The notes beneath the pieces are model-generated. The model searched no databases. It was not told the DNA's origin and worked only from the letters and a program-made list of their open reading frames with translations. A stretch of 64,000 bases of DNA from Tenacibaculum tangerinum (GTDB lineage Bacteria; Bacteroidota; Bacteroidia; Flavobacteriales; Flavobacteriaceae): positions 1,543,001 through 1,607,000 of the forward strand of contig NZ_CP122539.1 in NCBI RefSeq assembly GCF_029853675.1. The letters run 5' to 3'. How positions within the stretch are numbered: the stretch's first letter is position 1; each line of letters opens with the position of its first letter. The position numbers were made by a program, and so were the translations under genes. Shown here piece after piece: positions 30,858-39,386 of the stretch.

Positions 30858-31046
30858 ATGAAAAAACAAATTTTAAGATTAGGAAAAATTTTGCCAAAGG
30901 CAGAACAAACTAAAATTAATGGGGGTATAGCTATCGCATGCTACTCTCATGCAGATTGCCCTAGACACATGGGATGCTGTAAAGACAGCCCTTATGTTGG
31001 ATTATGTATGGAAGGAGAAGATTACAGAATGTATTGTGATAATTAA
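30858..31046 (+). CDS. GG-leader Cys-rich secreted peptide 11 (knottin-like spacing)
   Basis: 62 residues from the ATG at 30858, two bases after peptide 10. Leader ends INGG. Core C-x5-C-x5-CC-x8-C-x9-C, six cysteines in cystine-knot-like order. Confidence 0.83.
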   Translation: MKKQILRLGKILPKAEQTKINGGIAIACYSHADCPRHMGCCKDSPYVGLCMEGEDYRMYCDN

Positions 31047-31058
31047 AAAGCAAAACAA

Positions 31059-31235
31059 ATGAAAAAACAAATTTTAAATTTAGGGAAAGCTTTAGATAAA
31101 AAACAACAATCTAAAATTAATGGAGGTTTTTTTTCTTGTGTAAGATCCTCAGATTGCTCAGGTAGATATGATTGTTGCTCAGGAGGTACATGTATAAACA
31201 CTAGTTACGCCTTTTTGCAACCTTATTGCTCATAA
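31059..31235 (+). CDS. GG-leader Cys-rich secreted peptide 12 (knottin-like spacing)
   Basis: 58 residues. Leader begins MKKQILNLGKALDKKQQ and ends INGG. Core C-x5-C-x5-CC-x4-C-x11-C. Last peptide of the first block, followed by a strong hairpin. Confidence 0.83.
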   Translation: MKKQILNLGKALDKKQQSKINGGFFSCVRSSDCSGRYDCCSGGTCINTSYAFLQPYCS

Positions 31236-31243
31236 TAATTACT

Positions 31244-31282
31244 ATAACTAGGTTAGAAATTGTATATTTCTAACCTAGTTAT
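31244..31282 (+). terminator. Strong hairpin between peptide block 1 and the ABC transporter gene
   Basis: A perfect 17-bp inverted repeat, 31244-31260 with 31266-31282, loop TGTAT. No long T-run after it; likely partial terminator that reduces transporter expression relative to the peptides. Confidence 0.7.
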
Positions 31283-31296
31283 ACATTATAACAAAA

Positions 31297-33489
31297 TTGA
31301 ACTTGAAAAAATTCCCAAATTACAAACAAACAGAAGCAAAAGATTGCGGACCTACGTGTATAAAAATCATAGCAAAATACTATGGTAAAACCATTAACAC
31401 GCAACAATTAAGAAAACTCAGTGAAACCACTAGAGAAGGCAGTAGTCTTCTTGGTTTAAGTGAAGCTGTTGAGTCTATTGGTTTTAAATCTTTAGGAATT
31501 AAATTAGCCTTTAGTAAACTTAAAGAAGCACCTCTTCCTTGCATTATTCATTGGAATAAAAACCATTATGTAGTTCTTTACAAAATAAAGAAAGATACCG
31601 TTTATATATCTGACCCAGCACACGGATTGATTACTTTCAACAAAGAGGAGTTCATACAACATTGGATTGGCAACAATGCTGATGAAAATACAGAAGAAGG
31701 AATCGCTTTACTTGTTGAACCAACTCCTAAATTTTACCAAGAAGAATTTGAAGAGGATGAAAAGTTTGGTTTTTCATTCATTTTCAAATACCTATTCAAG
31801 TATAAAAAATTTATCGTTCAATTAATCATTGGACTTCTTGCGGGTAGTTTATTACAATTAATACTGCCTTTTTTAACACAAAGTATCGTTGATGTAGGGA
31901 TTAAAAACCAAGATCTAAACTTTGTGTATTTGATATTATTCGCTCAATTATTCTTATTCATAGGAAAAGCTTCCCTAGAAATTATTCGAAGCTGGATTTT
32001 ATTACACCTAAGTACTCGGATTAATATTTCGTTAATATCAGACTTCTTTATCAAATTAATGAAGTTACCCATCTCCTACTTCGATGTACGAATGACAGGA
32101 GATTTATTACAAAGAATTAACGACCACAAACGTATTGAAAGAATTTTAACCACCTCTTCGTTAACGGTATTGTTCTCTTTTTTCAACCTTATCATATTTA
32201 GTTTAGTCTTAGCCTATTATAGCCTTCAAATTTTTGGGGTATTTGTACTAGGTAGTGTACTCTATTTTGGATGGGTGTTGTTCTTCTTTAAAAAACGAAA
32301 AGAATTAGACTACAAGCGTTTCTCACAAGTAAGTCAAGAACAAAGTAAAGTAATTGAACTTATCAACGGAATGCAAGAAATAAAGCTTCATAATGCTGAA
32401 AGACGTATGCGTTGGAATTGGGAATATGTACAAGCTCGTTTATTTAAAGTAGCCACCAAAAGCCTTGCGTTAGAGCAAACTCAAAGTGTAGGGTCTAACT
32501 TTATTAACGAACTTAAAAACATGTTTATTACCGTATTATCTGCCAAGCTGGTTATTGAGGGACAAATTACGCTAGGGATGATGATGGCCATTAGCTACAT
32601 CGTTGGGCAGTTAAACGGACCGATTACACAGCTAATTAATTTTATGAGAGATATACAAGATGCTCAAATCTCTTTAGATCGACTTGGTGAAATACATAAC
32701 ATGGAAGACGAAGAAAAACCTGGTGATGAAAAAGTAACAAACATTCCTGAAAACGCTTCTATAAAATTAAACAATATTTCATTTAGATATACAGGGGGAT
32801 TAGAACCTGTCTTAAAAAATTTATCTCTTGAAATACCAGCTAATAAAACCACAGCGATTGTGGGGGTTAGTGGAAGCGGTAAAAGTACACTAATGAAGTT
32901 GTTACTCGGTTTTTATCAGGTAGATGAAGGAGATATTATGATTAACAATTTTAACCTCAAAAACATCTCGCAAAGAGAATGGAGGCGAAATTGTGGAGTC
33001 GTAATGCAAGAAGGATATATTTTTAATGACTCTATTGCTAAAAACATTGCTGTAGGTGAAGATTTCGTTGATAAAGAAAAATTAGCTCATGCTATTGATG
33101 TAGCCAATATTGATGATTACATTGAAGGATTACCTCTCGGATACAATACTAAAATTGGTAGTGAAGGTAACGGACTCAGTACCGGTCAAAAACAACGATT
33201 GTTAATAGCAAGATCTGTTTATAAAAACCCAAAGTTCTTATTCTTCGATGAAGCTACCAGCGCATTAGATGCCAATAACGAAAAAGTGATTATGGAAAAA
33301 TTGAATACCTTTTTTGCGAATAAAACAGCCGTGGTTATAGCACACCGATTAAGTACAGTAAAAAATGCACATCAAATCGTGGTATTGGATAAAGGAAAAA
33401 TAATTGAAAAAGGAACACACGAAGAACTCATTAAACTAAAAGGAAATTATTATCATCTAGTTAAAAACCAACTAGATTTAGGTAAATAA
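31297..33489 (+). CDS. Peptidase-containing ABC transporter (C39, PCAT type)
   Basis: 730 residues from a TTG start (a second TTG two codons later is equally possible). N-terminal C39 peptidase: Q11, DCGPTC with nucleophile C17, H90 and D106. Six membrane helices about 165-450. ATPase domain with Walker [10 protein letters not shown] near 527, signature LSTGQKQR (Thr for the usual second Gly) and Walker B FLFFDEATSALD near 650. It cuts Gly-Gly leaders and exports the cores across the inner membrane. Between two blocks of GG-leader peptides, it is their evident exporter. Confidence 0.93.
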   Translation: MNLKKFPNYKQTEAKDCGPTCIKIIAKYYGKTINTQQLRKLSETTREGSSLLGLSEAVESIGFKSLGIKLAFSKLKEAPLPCIIHWNKNHYVVLYKIKKDTVYISDPAHGLITFNKEEFIQHWIGNNADENTEEGIALLVEPTPKFYQEEFEEDEKFGFSFIFKYLFKYKKFIVQLIIGLLAGSLLQLILPFLTQSIVDVGIKNQDLNFVYLILFAQLFLFIGKASLEIIRSWILLHLSTRINISLISDFFIKLMKLPISYFDVRMTGDLLQRINDHKRIERILTTSSLTVLFSFFNLIIFSLVLAYYSLQIFGVFVLGSVLYFGWVLFFFKKRKELDYKRFSQVSQEQSKVIELINGMQEIKLHNAERRMRWNWEYVQARLFKVATKSLALEQTQSVGSNFINELKNMFITVLSAKLVIEGQITLGMMMAISYIVGQLNGPITQLINFMRDIQDAQISLDRLGEIHNMEDEEKPGDEKVTNIPENASIKLNNISFRYTGGLEPVLKNLSLEIPANKTTAIVGVSGSGKSTLMKLLLGFYQVDEGDIMINNFNLKNISQREWRRNCGVVMQEGYIFNDSIAKNIAVGEDFVDKEKLAHAIDVANIDDYIEGLPLGYNTKIGSEGNGLSTGQKQRLLIARSVYKNPKFLFFDEATSALDANNEKVIMEKLNTFFANKTAVVIAHRLSTVKNAHQIVVLDKGKIIEKGTHEELIKLKGNYYHLVKNQLDLGK

Positions 33490-33493
33490 AAAC

Positions 33494-33546
33494 ATTCTAT
33501 CGCGAAGAATAGACACAAACCTTGAGTGTCTTTAAACGGTTCAAGG
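33494..33546 (+). promoter_or_regulatory. Leader element copy 2
   Basis: Begins 4 bp after the ABC transporter stop. ATTCT-ATCGCGA-AGAAT hairpin, AGACAC/GTGTCT stem, and CCTTGA/TCAAGG pseudoknot pairing. Lies before peptide 13. Confidence 0.65.
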
Positions 33547-33574
33547 ATTAATTAAATTTCTAAATTTTTTAATC

Positions 33575-33748
33575 ATGAAAAAATCAATTTTAGACTTAGG
33601 AAAAGTCATTAGTAAAGCAGAACTACAACAAATTAATGGAAGTGTTGCTGTTAAAGCAAGTTTCGATTGCTATTGTAATGGTAAGTACGTAGGTAAAGCA
33701 TCTAGTATTTCAGAATGTTGGAACATGTGTCCTAGTCAAATACAATAA
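33575..33748 (+). CDS. Cys-rich secreted peptide 13, leader ends Gly-Ser
   Basis: 57 residues. Standard leader start (MKKSILDLGKVISKAEL) but the cleavage pair is INGS rather than GG. Gly-Ser is tolerated by some C39 peptidases. Core has 4 Cys. Confidence 0.78.
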   Translation: MKKSILDLGKVISKAELQQINGSVAVKASFDCYCNGKYVGKASSISECWNMCPSQIQ

Positions 33749-33763
33749 TCAAAAAACAATATC

Positions 33764-33961
33764 ATGAAAAAAGCAATTTTAAAACTAGGAAAAGCTTTAA
33801 ACAAACTAGAACAACAAGAGATTAGCGGCGGAAAAATAAAACCTGTTGCGTGTCTTAGAAATTCAGATTGTGATCACGAGGAATTATTTGGTTGTTGTAT
33901 GTCTGGAGACTGTTGGTATGTTCTTTTTGGATGTGAATTAGACATCAATAGTTTAAAATAA
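33764..33961 (+). CDS. GG-leader Cys-rich secreted peptide 14 (knottin-like spacing)
   Basis: 65 residues; leader ends ISGG. Core C-x5-C-x7-CC-x4-C-x6-C, six cysteines in cystine-knot-like order. Confidence 0.83.
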   Translation: MKKAILKLGKALNKLEQQEISGGKIKPVACLRNSDCDHEELFGCCMSGDCWYVLFGCELDINSLK

Positions 33962-33991
33962 TACATAATCAATTATTTAAACTATTTAATT

Positions 33992-34147
33992 ATGAAAAAA
34001 ACAATTTTAAAACTAGGAAAAACTTTAAACAAAATCGAACAACAACAAATCAATGGAGGAGCAGTATGCTGGATGCATGGATTTCCTTGTTGTGGAAGAT
34101 GTAATTATATTACTGGTACCTGCTCTGAACCTTGTGAGCCATTATAA
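33992..34147 (+). CDS. GG-leader Cys-rich secreted peptide 15
   Basis: 51 residues. Leader begins MKKTILKLGKTLNKIEQ and ends INGG. 28-residue core with 6 Cys including one CC pair and two Trp/His-containing turns. Confidence 0.82.
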   Translation: MKKTILKLGKTLNKIEQQQINGGAVCWMHGFPCCGRCNYITGTCSEPCEPL

Positions 34148-34219
34148 TTGGTAATGTAATTTTCCAAAGAGGTAACTATAATACAAACTTCTTAGTATTT
34201 AACTTAATAAATTTTAAAC

Positions 34220-34447
34220 ATGAAAAAATCAATTTTAAACTTAGGAAAAAACTTAAATAAAATAAAACAAAAATCAATCAATGGTGGAGGAACTCAATCA
34301 TGCCCTCCTATTGACTGTTACTATGGCAGTCCTGACACAGAGTTATTTGGTGGAGGTGTCTATTGCGGTAGTTGTAGTGACTACAACAACCTTCCTCCTA
34401 GCTGTCAAAGCAAAGTTAGAGTTGGACATTATTGCTTCGGTATGTAA
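34220..34447 (+). CDS. GG-leader Cys-rich secreted peptide 16
   Basis: 75 residues; leader ends INGGG. Core with 6 Cys, Gly/Ser/Pro-rich, ending HYCFGM. No close relative in the window. Confidence 0.82.
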   Translation: MKKSILNLGKNLNKIKQKSINGGGTQSCPPIDCYYGSPDTELFGGGVYCGSCSDYNNLPPSCQSKVRVGHYCFGM

Positions 34448-34463
34448 TTAAAAAAATAAGAAA

Positions 34464-34673
34464 ATGAAAAAATCAATTTCAAAACTAGGAAATACTTTAA
34501 ACAAAATTGAACAACAACAAATCAATGGAGGGTATTTTATTCCTGTAGGTGATTCAGATGGTGAGTGTGATCAAGAATCACAATCAAAAATTAGGTGTTA
34601 TCATGGGAGTAACAGAAATTGCGATATGGATGCTATATGTAATAACCAAGGTTACTGTGAATGTGCCGTCTAA
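34464..34673 (+). CDS. GG-leader Cys-rich secreted peptide 17
   Basis: 69 residues; leader ends INGG. Acidic core with 6 Cys, ending YCECAV. The pattern C-x7-C-x7-C-x5-C-x5-C-x1-C differs from the other groups. Confidence 0.82.
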   Translation: MKKSISKLGNTLNKIEQQQINGGYFIPVGDSDGECDQESQSKIRCYHGSNRNCDMDAICNNQGYCECAV

Positions 34674-34685
34674 AAACAAAATAAC

Positions 34686-34892
34686 ATGAAAAAATCAATT
34701 TTAAAACTAGGAAATACTTTAAACAAAATCGAACAACAACAAATCAACGGTGGAGGCGGATTTCTATTCCACAAATGCTTTGATTATTTCTTTTGTGCTT
34801 TTGACTGCCAAGAGGGTGATGCTTGTGCTGTTCCAAATGGAAGAGGAGGAGTCAACAGAGGAGTTATAAAAAACGGACAGTGTTGCGTGTAA
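34686..34892 (+). CDS. GG-leader Cys-rich secreted peptide 18
   Basis: 68 residues; leader ends INGGGG, so the exact cut is uncertain. 6 Cys; the C-terminal half (EGDACAV...RGVIKNGQCC) is related to peptide 27. Confidence 0.82.
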   Translation: MKKSILKLGNTLNKIEQQQINGGGGFLFHKCFDYFFCAFDCQEGDACAVPNGRGGVNRGVIKNGQCCV

Positions 34893-34912
34893 AAAAATAA
34901 TTATAACAAACT

Positions 34913-34945
34913 ACAGAGAGAAAGTTTAACCTACTTTCTCTCTGT
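34913..34945 (+). terminator. Hairpin before the HlyD gene
   Basis: ACAGAGAGAAAG at 34913-34924 pairs with CTTTCTCTCTGT at 34934-34945. It closes peptide block 2; the HlyD start is 21 bp later. Confidence 0.65.
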
Positions 34946-34965
34946 TAAAACATTTTAAAGACTTA

Positions 34966-36252
34966 ATGCCAAACAATTCTAACATAGAAATTAGAAGTGA
35001 AGAAGTACAAGAAATCTTAACACATGTACCCAATTGGATGATTCGTTGGGGAAATACCTTACTTCTTTGTCTCATTGTAATACTGTTATTTATTTCATGG
35101 TTCGTAAAGTATCCTGATGTAATTTCTACCGAAGTAATGGTTACTACCGCTACGCCTCCTGAAAAAATATATGCAAAATCCACAGGACAATTCGAAACCT
35201 TTTTAACTAGCGAAGGCAAAAGTGTTTCTGAAGGAGACATTTTAGCAGTTATTGAAAACAGTGCTTCCTATAAAGACGTATTACTACTTAAAAGTATTGT
35301 AGACACTATTAAATTTAATCAACAAAATTTCTCTTTTCCTATTGACGAAGTGCCTCCTTTAATTTTGGGAGATATCACTGCCAGCTACTCGCAGTTTGAA
35401 AACGACTATTCCGAGTATGTTTTAAATGAGCAATTAACTCCGTTTAAATCTGAAAATTTTGCGAACCAAATGTCTGTCTTAGAAGCTAAAAGTAGATTGC
35501 AAATTTTATTATCGCAAAAAGAACTGAACTCAAAAGAACTCGAATACAAACAAAAAGATTTAGAGCGTAGTAGAAAAATGTTTGAACAAGGTGTTATTTC
35601 TGCTAAAGAAAAAGATCAAAGAGAAATAGAATATTTACAAGCCAAACGCGCTTATAAAACCTTAGAATCTTCCATCTCACAAATAAGAGAATTAATTAAT
35701 AACTCTGCAAAAAACTTAGAAGGAACCTCTATTAAAAAAACACAACAAGATACCCGATTAAAAAAGAAAGCGATTCAATCTTTGTTATATCTTAAAAAAG
35801 CAATTAAAGATTGGGAAAAACAATACGCCTTAACTTCTTCTATTAACGGAAAAGTATCTTTTCTTTCTTTTTGGAACAAAAACCAAACTGTGAATATGGG
35901 CGACTTAATTTTTACCATTATTCCTGATAAAGGAAACTCTTTTATAGGAAAAATCGAAGCACCTGCCGCTAACTCTGGGAAAATAAAGAAAGGACAAAAA
36001 GTGCAAATCAAACTATTAAACTATCCTTCTGATGAATTCGGTGAATTAAATGGAACCGTAAAATCTATTTCGTTAATTCCTAATGAAGAAGGGAATTATC
36101 TAGTTGATGTACAACTACCACAAGACTTAAAAACAACCTATAACAAAACCATTCCTTTCAGACAGGAAATGAAGGGAGCAGCAGACATTGTTACTGAAGA
36201 TTTACGTTTGATAGAACGTTTTTTCTATCAACTTAAAAATATTATTAAATAA
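34966..36252 (+). CDS. HlyD-family periplasmic adaptor
   Basis: 428 residues. One membrane helix at about 29-48, a lipoyl/barrel-sandwich half near 65-100, a long coiled coil about 160-255, and the second lipoyl half plus beta-barrel from 285 onward. It links the inner-membrane ABC transporter to an outer-membrane TolC-type channel; no TolC gene is in the window. Its 3' end (encoding EDLRLIERFFYQLKN) recurs several times downstream as non-coding copies. Confidence 0.9.
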   Translation: MPNNSNIEIRSEEVQEILTHVPNWMIRWGNTLLLCLIVILLFISWFVKYPDVISTEVMVTTATPPEKIYAKSTGQFETFLTSEGKSVSEGDILAVIENSASYKDVLLLKSIVDTIKFNQQNFSFPIDEVPPLILGDITASYSQFENDYSEYVLNEQLTPFKSENFANQMSVLEAKSRLQILLSQKELNSKELEYKQKDLERSRKMFEQGVISAKEKDQREIEYLQAKRAYKTLESSISQIRELINNSAKNLEGTSIKKTQQDTRLKKKAIQSLLYLKKAIKDWEKQYALTSSINGKVSFLSFWNKNQTVNMGDLIFTIIPDKGNSFIGKIEAPAANSGKIKKGQKVQIKLLNYPSDEFGELNGTVKSISLIPNEEGNYLVDVQLPQDLKTTYNKTIPFRQEMKGAADIVTEDLRLIERFFYQLKNIIK

Positions 36253-36255
36253 AAA

Positions 36256-36308
36256 ATTCTTTCGCGAAGAATAGACACAAACCTTGAGTGTCTTTAAACA
36301 GTTCAAGG
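36256..36308 (+). promoter_or_regulatory. Leader element copy 3
   Basis: Starts 3 bp after the HlyD stop; hairpin ATTCTTTCGCGAAGAAT, AGACAC/GTGTCT and CCTTGA/TCAAGG all present. Before peptide 19. Confidence 0.65.
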
Positions 36309-36336
36309 GTTAATTAATTTTTTAAATTTTTTAATC

Positions 36337-36498
36337 ATGAAAAAATCAATTTTAAACTTAGGTAAAGCTTTAAATAAAACTTCCCAAAAACAAATTAATG
36401 GTGGTTATCCTGCAATTCCTGATGAACAAAAATGTAAAGATTATTGTTTGTACGAACGTTTTGATGGAGTCTTTTATTTAGGCTGTTGCTCTTATTAG
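36337..36498 (+). CDS. GG-leader Cys-rich secreted peptide 19
   Basis: 53 residues; leader has TSQKQINGG, as in peptides 29 and 30. Core with 4 Cys, ending GCCSY. Confidence 0.81.
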   Translation: MKKSILNLGKALNKTSQKQINGGYPAIPDEQKCKDYCLYERFDGVFYLGCCSY

Positions 36499-36766
36499 AG
36501 CTGAGTAAAGGATTCTCTTAAACCTCCTTAATAGGTAGAGGGAATTTTTCCCTATATCTTAATCTCAAAATACAATACAAAGTATGTGAGTTGGTATCCA
36601 GTTAACTTTAACCCAGAACACCTATGCCTATATAATTTAAAATAAAGGTAATATAACAATCCTTCACTTTCTTACCAAAATGAAAGGACCAGCAGACATT
36701 GTAACTGAAGATTTACGTTTGATAGAACGTTTTTTCTATCAACTTAAAAATAGTATTAAATAAAAA
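36499..36766 (+). repeat. Non-coding copy of the hlyD 3' end
   Basis: Bases about 36650-36763 repeat the last hundred bases of hlyD with few changes near the end, including the arms TTGATAGAA / TTCTATCAA and the stop. A 27-codon open frame remains but has no sign of independent function. The first 150 bp hold only a short GGGAA/TTCCC hairpin. Leader element copy 4 follows directly, so hlyD tail, element and peptide moved together. Confidence 0.8.
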
Positions 36767-36819
36767 ATTCTTTCGCGAAGAATAGACACAAACCTTGAGT
36801 GTCTTTAAACTGTTCAAGG
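36767..36819 (+). promoter_or_regulatory. Leader element copy 4
   Basis: All three pairings conserved. It follows the hlyD-tail copy and precedes peptide 20. Confidence 0.65.
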
Positions 36820-36846
36820 GTTAATTAATTTTTAAATTTTTTAATC

Positions 36847-37017
36847 ATGAAAAAATCAATTTTAGACTTAGGAAAAACTTTAAATAAAGCATATCAAAAA
36901 CAAATCAACGGAGGAGATATGCAAGCTACCTGTGAAGATTTGGGATGGAACGAATATACATGTCCTTATGCAACCTCTCAACAGCGAGCATCCGAAGGTT
37001 ACAGAAGATGTTGTTAA
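36847..37017 (+). CDS. GG-leader Cys-rich secreted peptide 20
   Basis: 56 residues; leader ends INGG. Core with 4 Cys ending RRCC; the CEDLGW segment recalls CEDFGW of peptides 5 and 10. Confidence 0.81.
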   Translation: MKKSILDLGKTLNKAYQKQINGGDMQATCEDLGWNEYTCPYATSQQRASEGYRRCC

Positions 37018-37160
37018 TGTAAAACTTTGAGAAATGAAGAGGTAAAAAGGGATATAAGAAAAATACTTTTGCAAAGGTTCTAATTGAAAGTATGCAGAAA
37101 TGGTATCGTACTAATTTACGACAATGCATTTTATTCTTTTGAAATTTCTAAAAACTATGT

Positions 37161-37187
37161 GTGAGGAGAAATTCTAATTCTCCTCAC
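37161..37187 (+). terminator. Hairpin before the hlyD pseudogene
   Basis: GTGAGGAGAA / TTCTCCTCAC stem. It occupies the same place as the hairpin before the intact hlyD, which supports a duplication of the whole unit. Confidence 0.6.
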
Positions 37188-37230
37188 TTTAAACAAATTG
37201 AATCGTACATTATTTGTTATTAAACAAATC

Positions 37231-37702
37231 AAAACCGACATAGAAATTAGAACTAAAGAGGTTCTAGAAACCTTATCCCATATACCAATTAGCTAATTCA
37301 TTGAGACAACATCATGCTTATTTGTCATGCTATATTGCTGTATTCATAAAATGCAATGATTTAATTTTTCTACTGTAGTGATAATTATCAACACTACGAC
37401 TAGTGAAAAAATCTAAGTAAAAATAAGAAGGATAATTCCAAACCTTTTTCATAAAGAAAGACGATAGTGTTTCTGAAAGAGATGTTCTAGCTGCTATTGA
37501 AAACAATGCTTCCTGTAAGGATACATTATTACTTAAAATTATTGGAAAAAACTATTAAGATTAAATCGACAAAAGACTCAAAACAACCTATAACAAAACC
37601 ATTCCTTTCAGACAAGAGATGAAAGGAACAGAAGACATCCTAACTGAAGATTTACGCTTGATAGAACGTTTTTTCTATCAACTTAAAAATAGTATTAAAT
37701 AA
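37231..37702 (+). pseudogene. Decayed second copy of hlyD
   Basis: The start matches the intact gene from its fourth codon region (GACATAGAAATTAGAA) and the lipoyl part (GTGTTTCTGA, GAAAACAATGCTTCCTG) is recognisable. There are stop codons and an internal loss of roughly 800 bp, joining to CAAAACAACCTATAACAAAA and the conserved 3' end. 472 bp remain of about 1287. The region 37018-37230 before it holds only the hairpin and no gene. Confidence 0.85.
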
Positions 37703-37706
37703 AAAA

Positions 37707-37759
37707 ATCTCTCGCGAAGATATAGACACAAACCTTGAGTGTCTTTAAACGGTTCAAGG
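37707..37759 (+). promoter_or_regulatory. Leader element copy 5
   Basis: Upstream hairpin is shifted to ATCT-CTCGCGA-AGAT, keeping pairing on both sides; AGACAC/GTGTCT and CCTTGA/TCAAGG intact. Before peptide 21. Confidence 0.65.
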
Positions 37760-37786
37760 ATTAATCAAATTTTTAAATTTTTAATC

Positions 37787-37951
37787 ATGAAAAAATCAAT
37801 TTTAAACTTAGGAAGAACTTTAAACAAGATTGACCAAAAACAAATTAACGGAGGTAGCTATAGAACGCAAGAAGAGTGTCTTGCCGCAGGTTGTTTTTGG
37901 GGGTTAGACGCTTACACAAACAAGTGGAGGTGTGTTTGTCCACTATTCTAA
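37787..37951 (+). CDS. GG-leader Cys-rich secreted peptide 21
   Basis: 54 residues from the ATG at 37787, which gives the standard leader. Core C-x4-C-FWG-x9-C-x1-C; the C-x4-CFWG part and following 12-residue loop match peptide 23. Confidence 0.82.
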   Translation: MKKSILNLGRTLNKIDQKQINGGSYRTQEECLAAGCFWGLDAYTNKWRCVCPLF

Positions 37952-38000
37952 ATATAAAAGAAAATAAAAAACTCTTTTAACCTAATAAATAACATTGTAA

Positions 38001-38036
38001 AACAAAAACCTTGAGTATCTTTTAAAAGGTTCAAGG
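38001..38036 (+). promoter_or_regulatory. Leader element copy 6 (truncated)
   Basis: CCTTGA and TCAAGG remain but the upstream hairpin and AGACAC arm are lost. Before peptide 22, whose cleavage site is also abnormal. Confidence 0.5.
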
Positions 38037-38055
38037 ATTAATTAAATTTTTAATC

Positions 38056-38247
38056 ATGAAGAAATCAATTTTAATTTTAGGAAAAGTTTTAAACAAAAAA
38101 GAACTAAGAAAAATAAACGGGAAACTTGGAAATACTTGTGATGGTCCTGAAAAATACTACGTAAACAATTGTAGAGAATGTATAAATACTATTCTACCAG
38201 GAGCTCCAACATTCTGCTTCAACAATTGCTGTGTCATGGCATACTAA
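38056..38247 (+). CDS. Cys-rich secreted peptide 22, leader ends Gly-Lys
   Basis: 63 residues. Leader conserved to INGK: Lys replaces the second Gly, which C39 peptidases normally do not accept. Core has 6 Cys with one CC pair. Either inactive for export or processed at another site; its leader element is truncated as well. Confidence 0.72.
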   Translation: MKKSILILGKVLNKKELRKINGKLGNTCDGPEKYYVNNCRECINTILPGAPTFCFNNCCVMAY

Positions 38248-38291
38248 TTAGTTTCTTTACTCTCGTAGTAAGTATTGAATAAAAAGTAAAA

Positions 38292-38345
38292 ATTCTTTCG
38301 CGAAGAATAGACAACAAGCCTTGAGTGTCTTTAAACGGTTCAAGG
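38292..38345 (+). promoter_or_regulatory. Leader element copy 7
   Basis: Hairpin ATTCTTTCGCGAAGAAT and CCTTGA/TCAAGG present; one inserted A gives AGACAAC, bulging the first stem. Before peptide 23. Confidence 0.58.
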
Positions 38346-38365
38346 ATTAATTAAATTTTTAAATT

Positions 38366-38563
38366 ATGAAAAAATCAATTTTAAACTTAGGTAAGACTTT
38401 AAGTAGAAACGAACAACAAGAAATTAAAGGAAAAGGTCACATAACGACTCGATGTAGTAAAATACAAGATGAAGCAACGTGTGTTGAAAATCACTGTTTT
38501 TGGGGCAAGAACAGTAGTGGTGGTGATTGGTATTGTTCATACCCAGGACTGCCTCCTTTATAA
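38366..38563 (+). CDS. Cys-rich secreted peptide 23, leader ends Gly-Lys
   Basis: 65 residues; cleavage region IKGKG instead of INGG. Core with 4 Cys: C-x8-C-x4-C-FWG-x9-C, related to peptide 21. Confidence 0.74.
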   Translation: MKKSILNLGKTLSRNEQQEIKGKGHITTRCSKIQDEATCVENHCFWGKNSSGGDWYCSYPGLPPL

Positions 38564-38720
38564 TTGAAAGAACTTAGTAGGAAATATTTCCTGTATTATT
38601 TTTATTTTCCCCCTGTGAACTAGCATTTTAGTCTTATTTACTATTAAATATTTTTAAAAAAGTAAAAGCACTAATAGGCATTGAGTTTCCTAGGGATTAA
38701 ACAACTTTAAATTTTTAATG

Positions 38721-38918
38721 ATGAAAAAATCAATTTTAAACTTAGGTAAAGCTATAAGCAAATCTAAACAAAAACAAATTAGTGGTGGAAATGATGCTCC
38801 AATGGGTGACTGTTATGAACCAGGAAGCTACCCTCTTATTCTAATTGGTCATGCTCCTTGTGACGGAGTAAGTACATGTCCAGGTGGAGGATTACCCTTT
38901 TGTTTTGCTACGTTCTAA
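38721..38918 (+). CDS. GG-leader Cys-rich secreted peptide 24
   Basis: 65 residues from the second of two adjacent ATGs (38718 is the other). Leader ends ISGG. Core with 4 Cys beginning NDAPMGDCYEPG, related to peptide 28. The region just upstream (about 38655-38720) holds a worn remnant of the leader element. Confidence 0.8.
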   Translation: MKKSILNLGKAISKSKQKQISGGNDAPMGDCYEPGSYPLILIGHAPCDGVSTCPGGGLPFCFATF

Positions 38919-39306
38919 TTCAATTAAGAGCCGTAGAGGACTCACCCTTCTATTTTAATTAAAGATCAAAACATTTTTATCTTTATTAGAAAAAGAAAAT
39001 GGTATTAGTTAAACTAATATTATAAGACCGTTGCAGGAATAACATTCTGGTTATTATTGTAATAAAAAACGATTTCCTTTTGTGAAAAACGATTTTAAAC
39101 ATAAAAATAATTAGATTTTTATCTTTTTTGTAAAAAATACAAAAGCGCAGATAAACTATGCTTTTCAACCCTGCAACGGTCTTACTACTATAAAACTAAA
39201 TTATTTCTTTCACACTCGAAAGGAAAGGAATAGTAAACATTATAACTAAAAATTCACGTTTAATAAAATACTTTTCTATCAAACTAAAAATATAATCAAA
39301 TAAAAA
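38919..39306 (+). other. Gene-free region with MITE-like element and decayed hlyD tail
   Basis: No gene. 39023-39184 is a small inverted-repeat element (separate entry). About 39207-39303 is a heavily changed copy of the hlyD 3' end, again directly before a leader element. Confidence 0.6.
39025..39182. mobile_element. MITE-like element with 13-bp terminal inverted repeats
   Basis: AGACCGTTGCAGG at the left end and its exact complement CCTGCAACGGTCT at the right end, 158 bp in all, flanked on both sides by TA (possible target duplication). No transposase inside. TA targets suit IS630/mariner or some IS5-type elements; the family is not determined. Confidence 0.6.
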
Positions 39307-39359
39307 ATTCTTTCGCGAAGAATAGACACAAGCCTTGAGTGTCTTTAAACGGTTCAAGG
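39307..39359 (+). promoter_or_regulatory. Leader element copy 8
   Basis: All pairings conserved; loop AAGCCTTGA instead of AAACCTTGA. Before peptide 25. Confidence 0.65.
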
Positions 39360-39386
39360 ATTAATTAAATTTTTAAATTTTTAATC

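Noticed and set aside
28591..31235. Lanthipeptide cluster
   Set aside because: Cys-rich cores with a GG leader fit, but no LanM, LanB/C or other dehydratase/cyclase gene is present and Cys parity points to disulfides.
36680..36763. 27-codon gene
   Set aside because: It is a copy of the last codons of hlyD without leader, domain or independent start signal.
38986..39168. 60-codon open frame on the minus strand
   Set aside because: Lies in the MITE-like element, low complexity, no recognisable domain.
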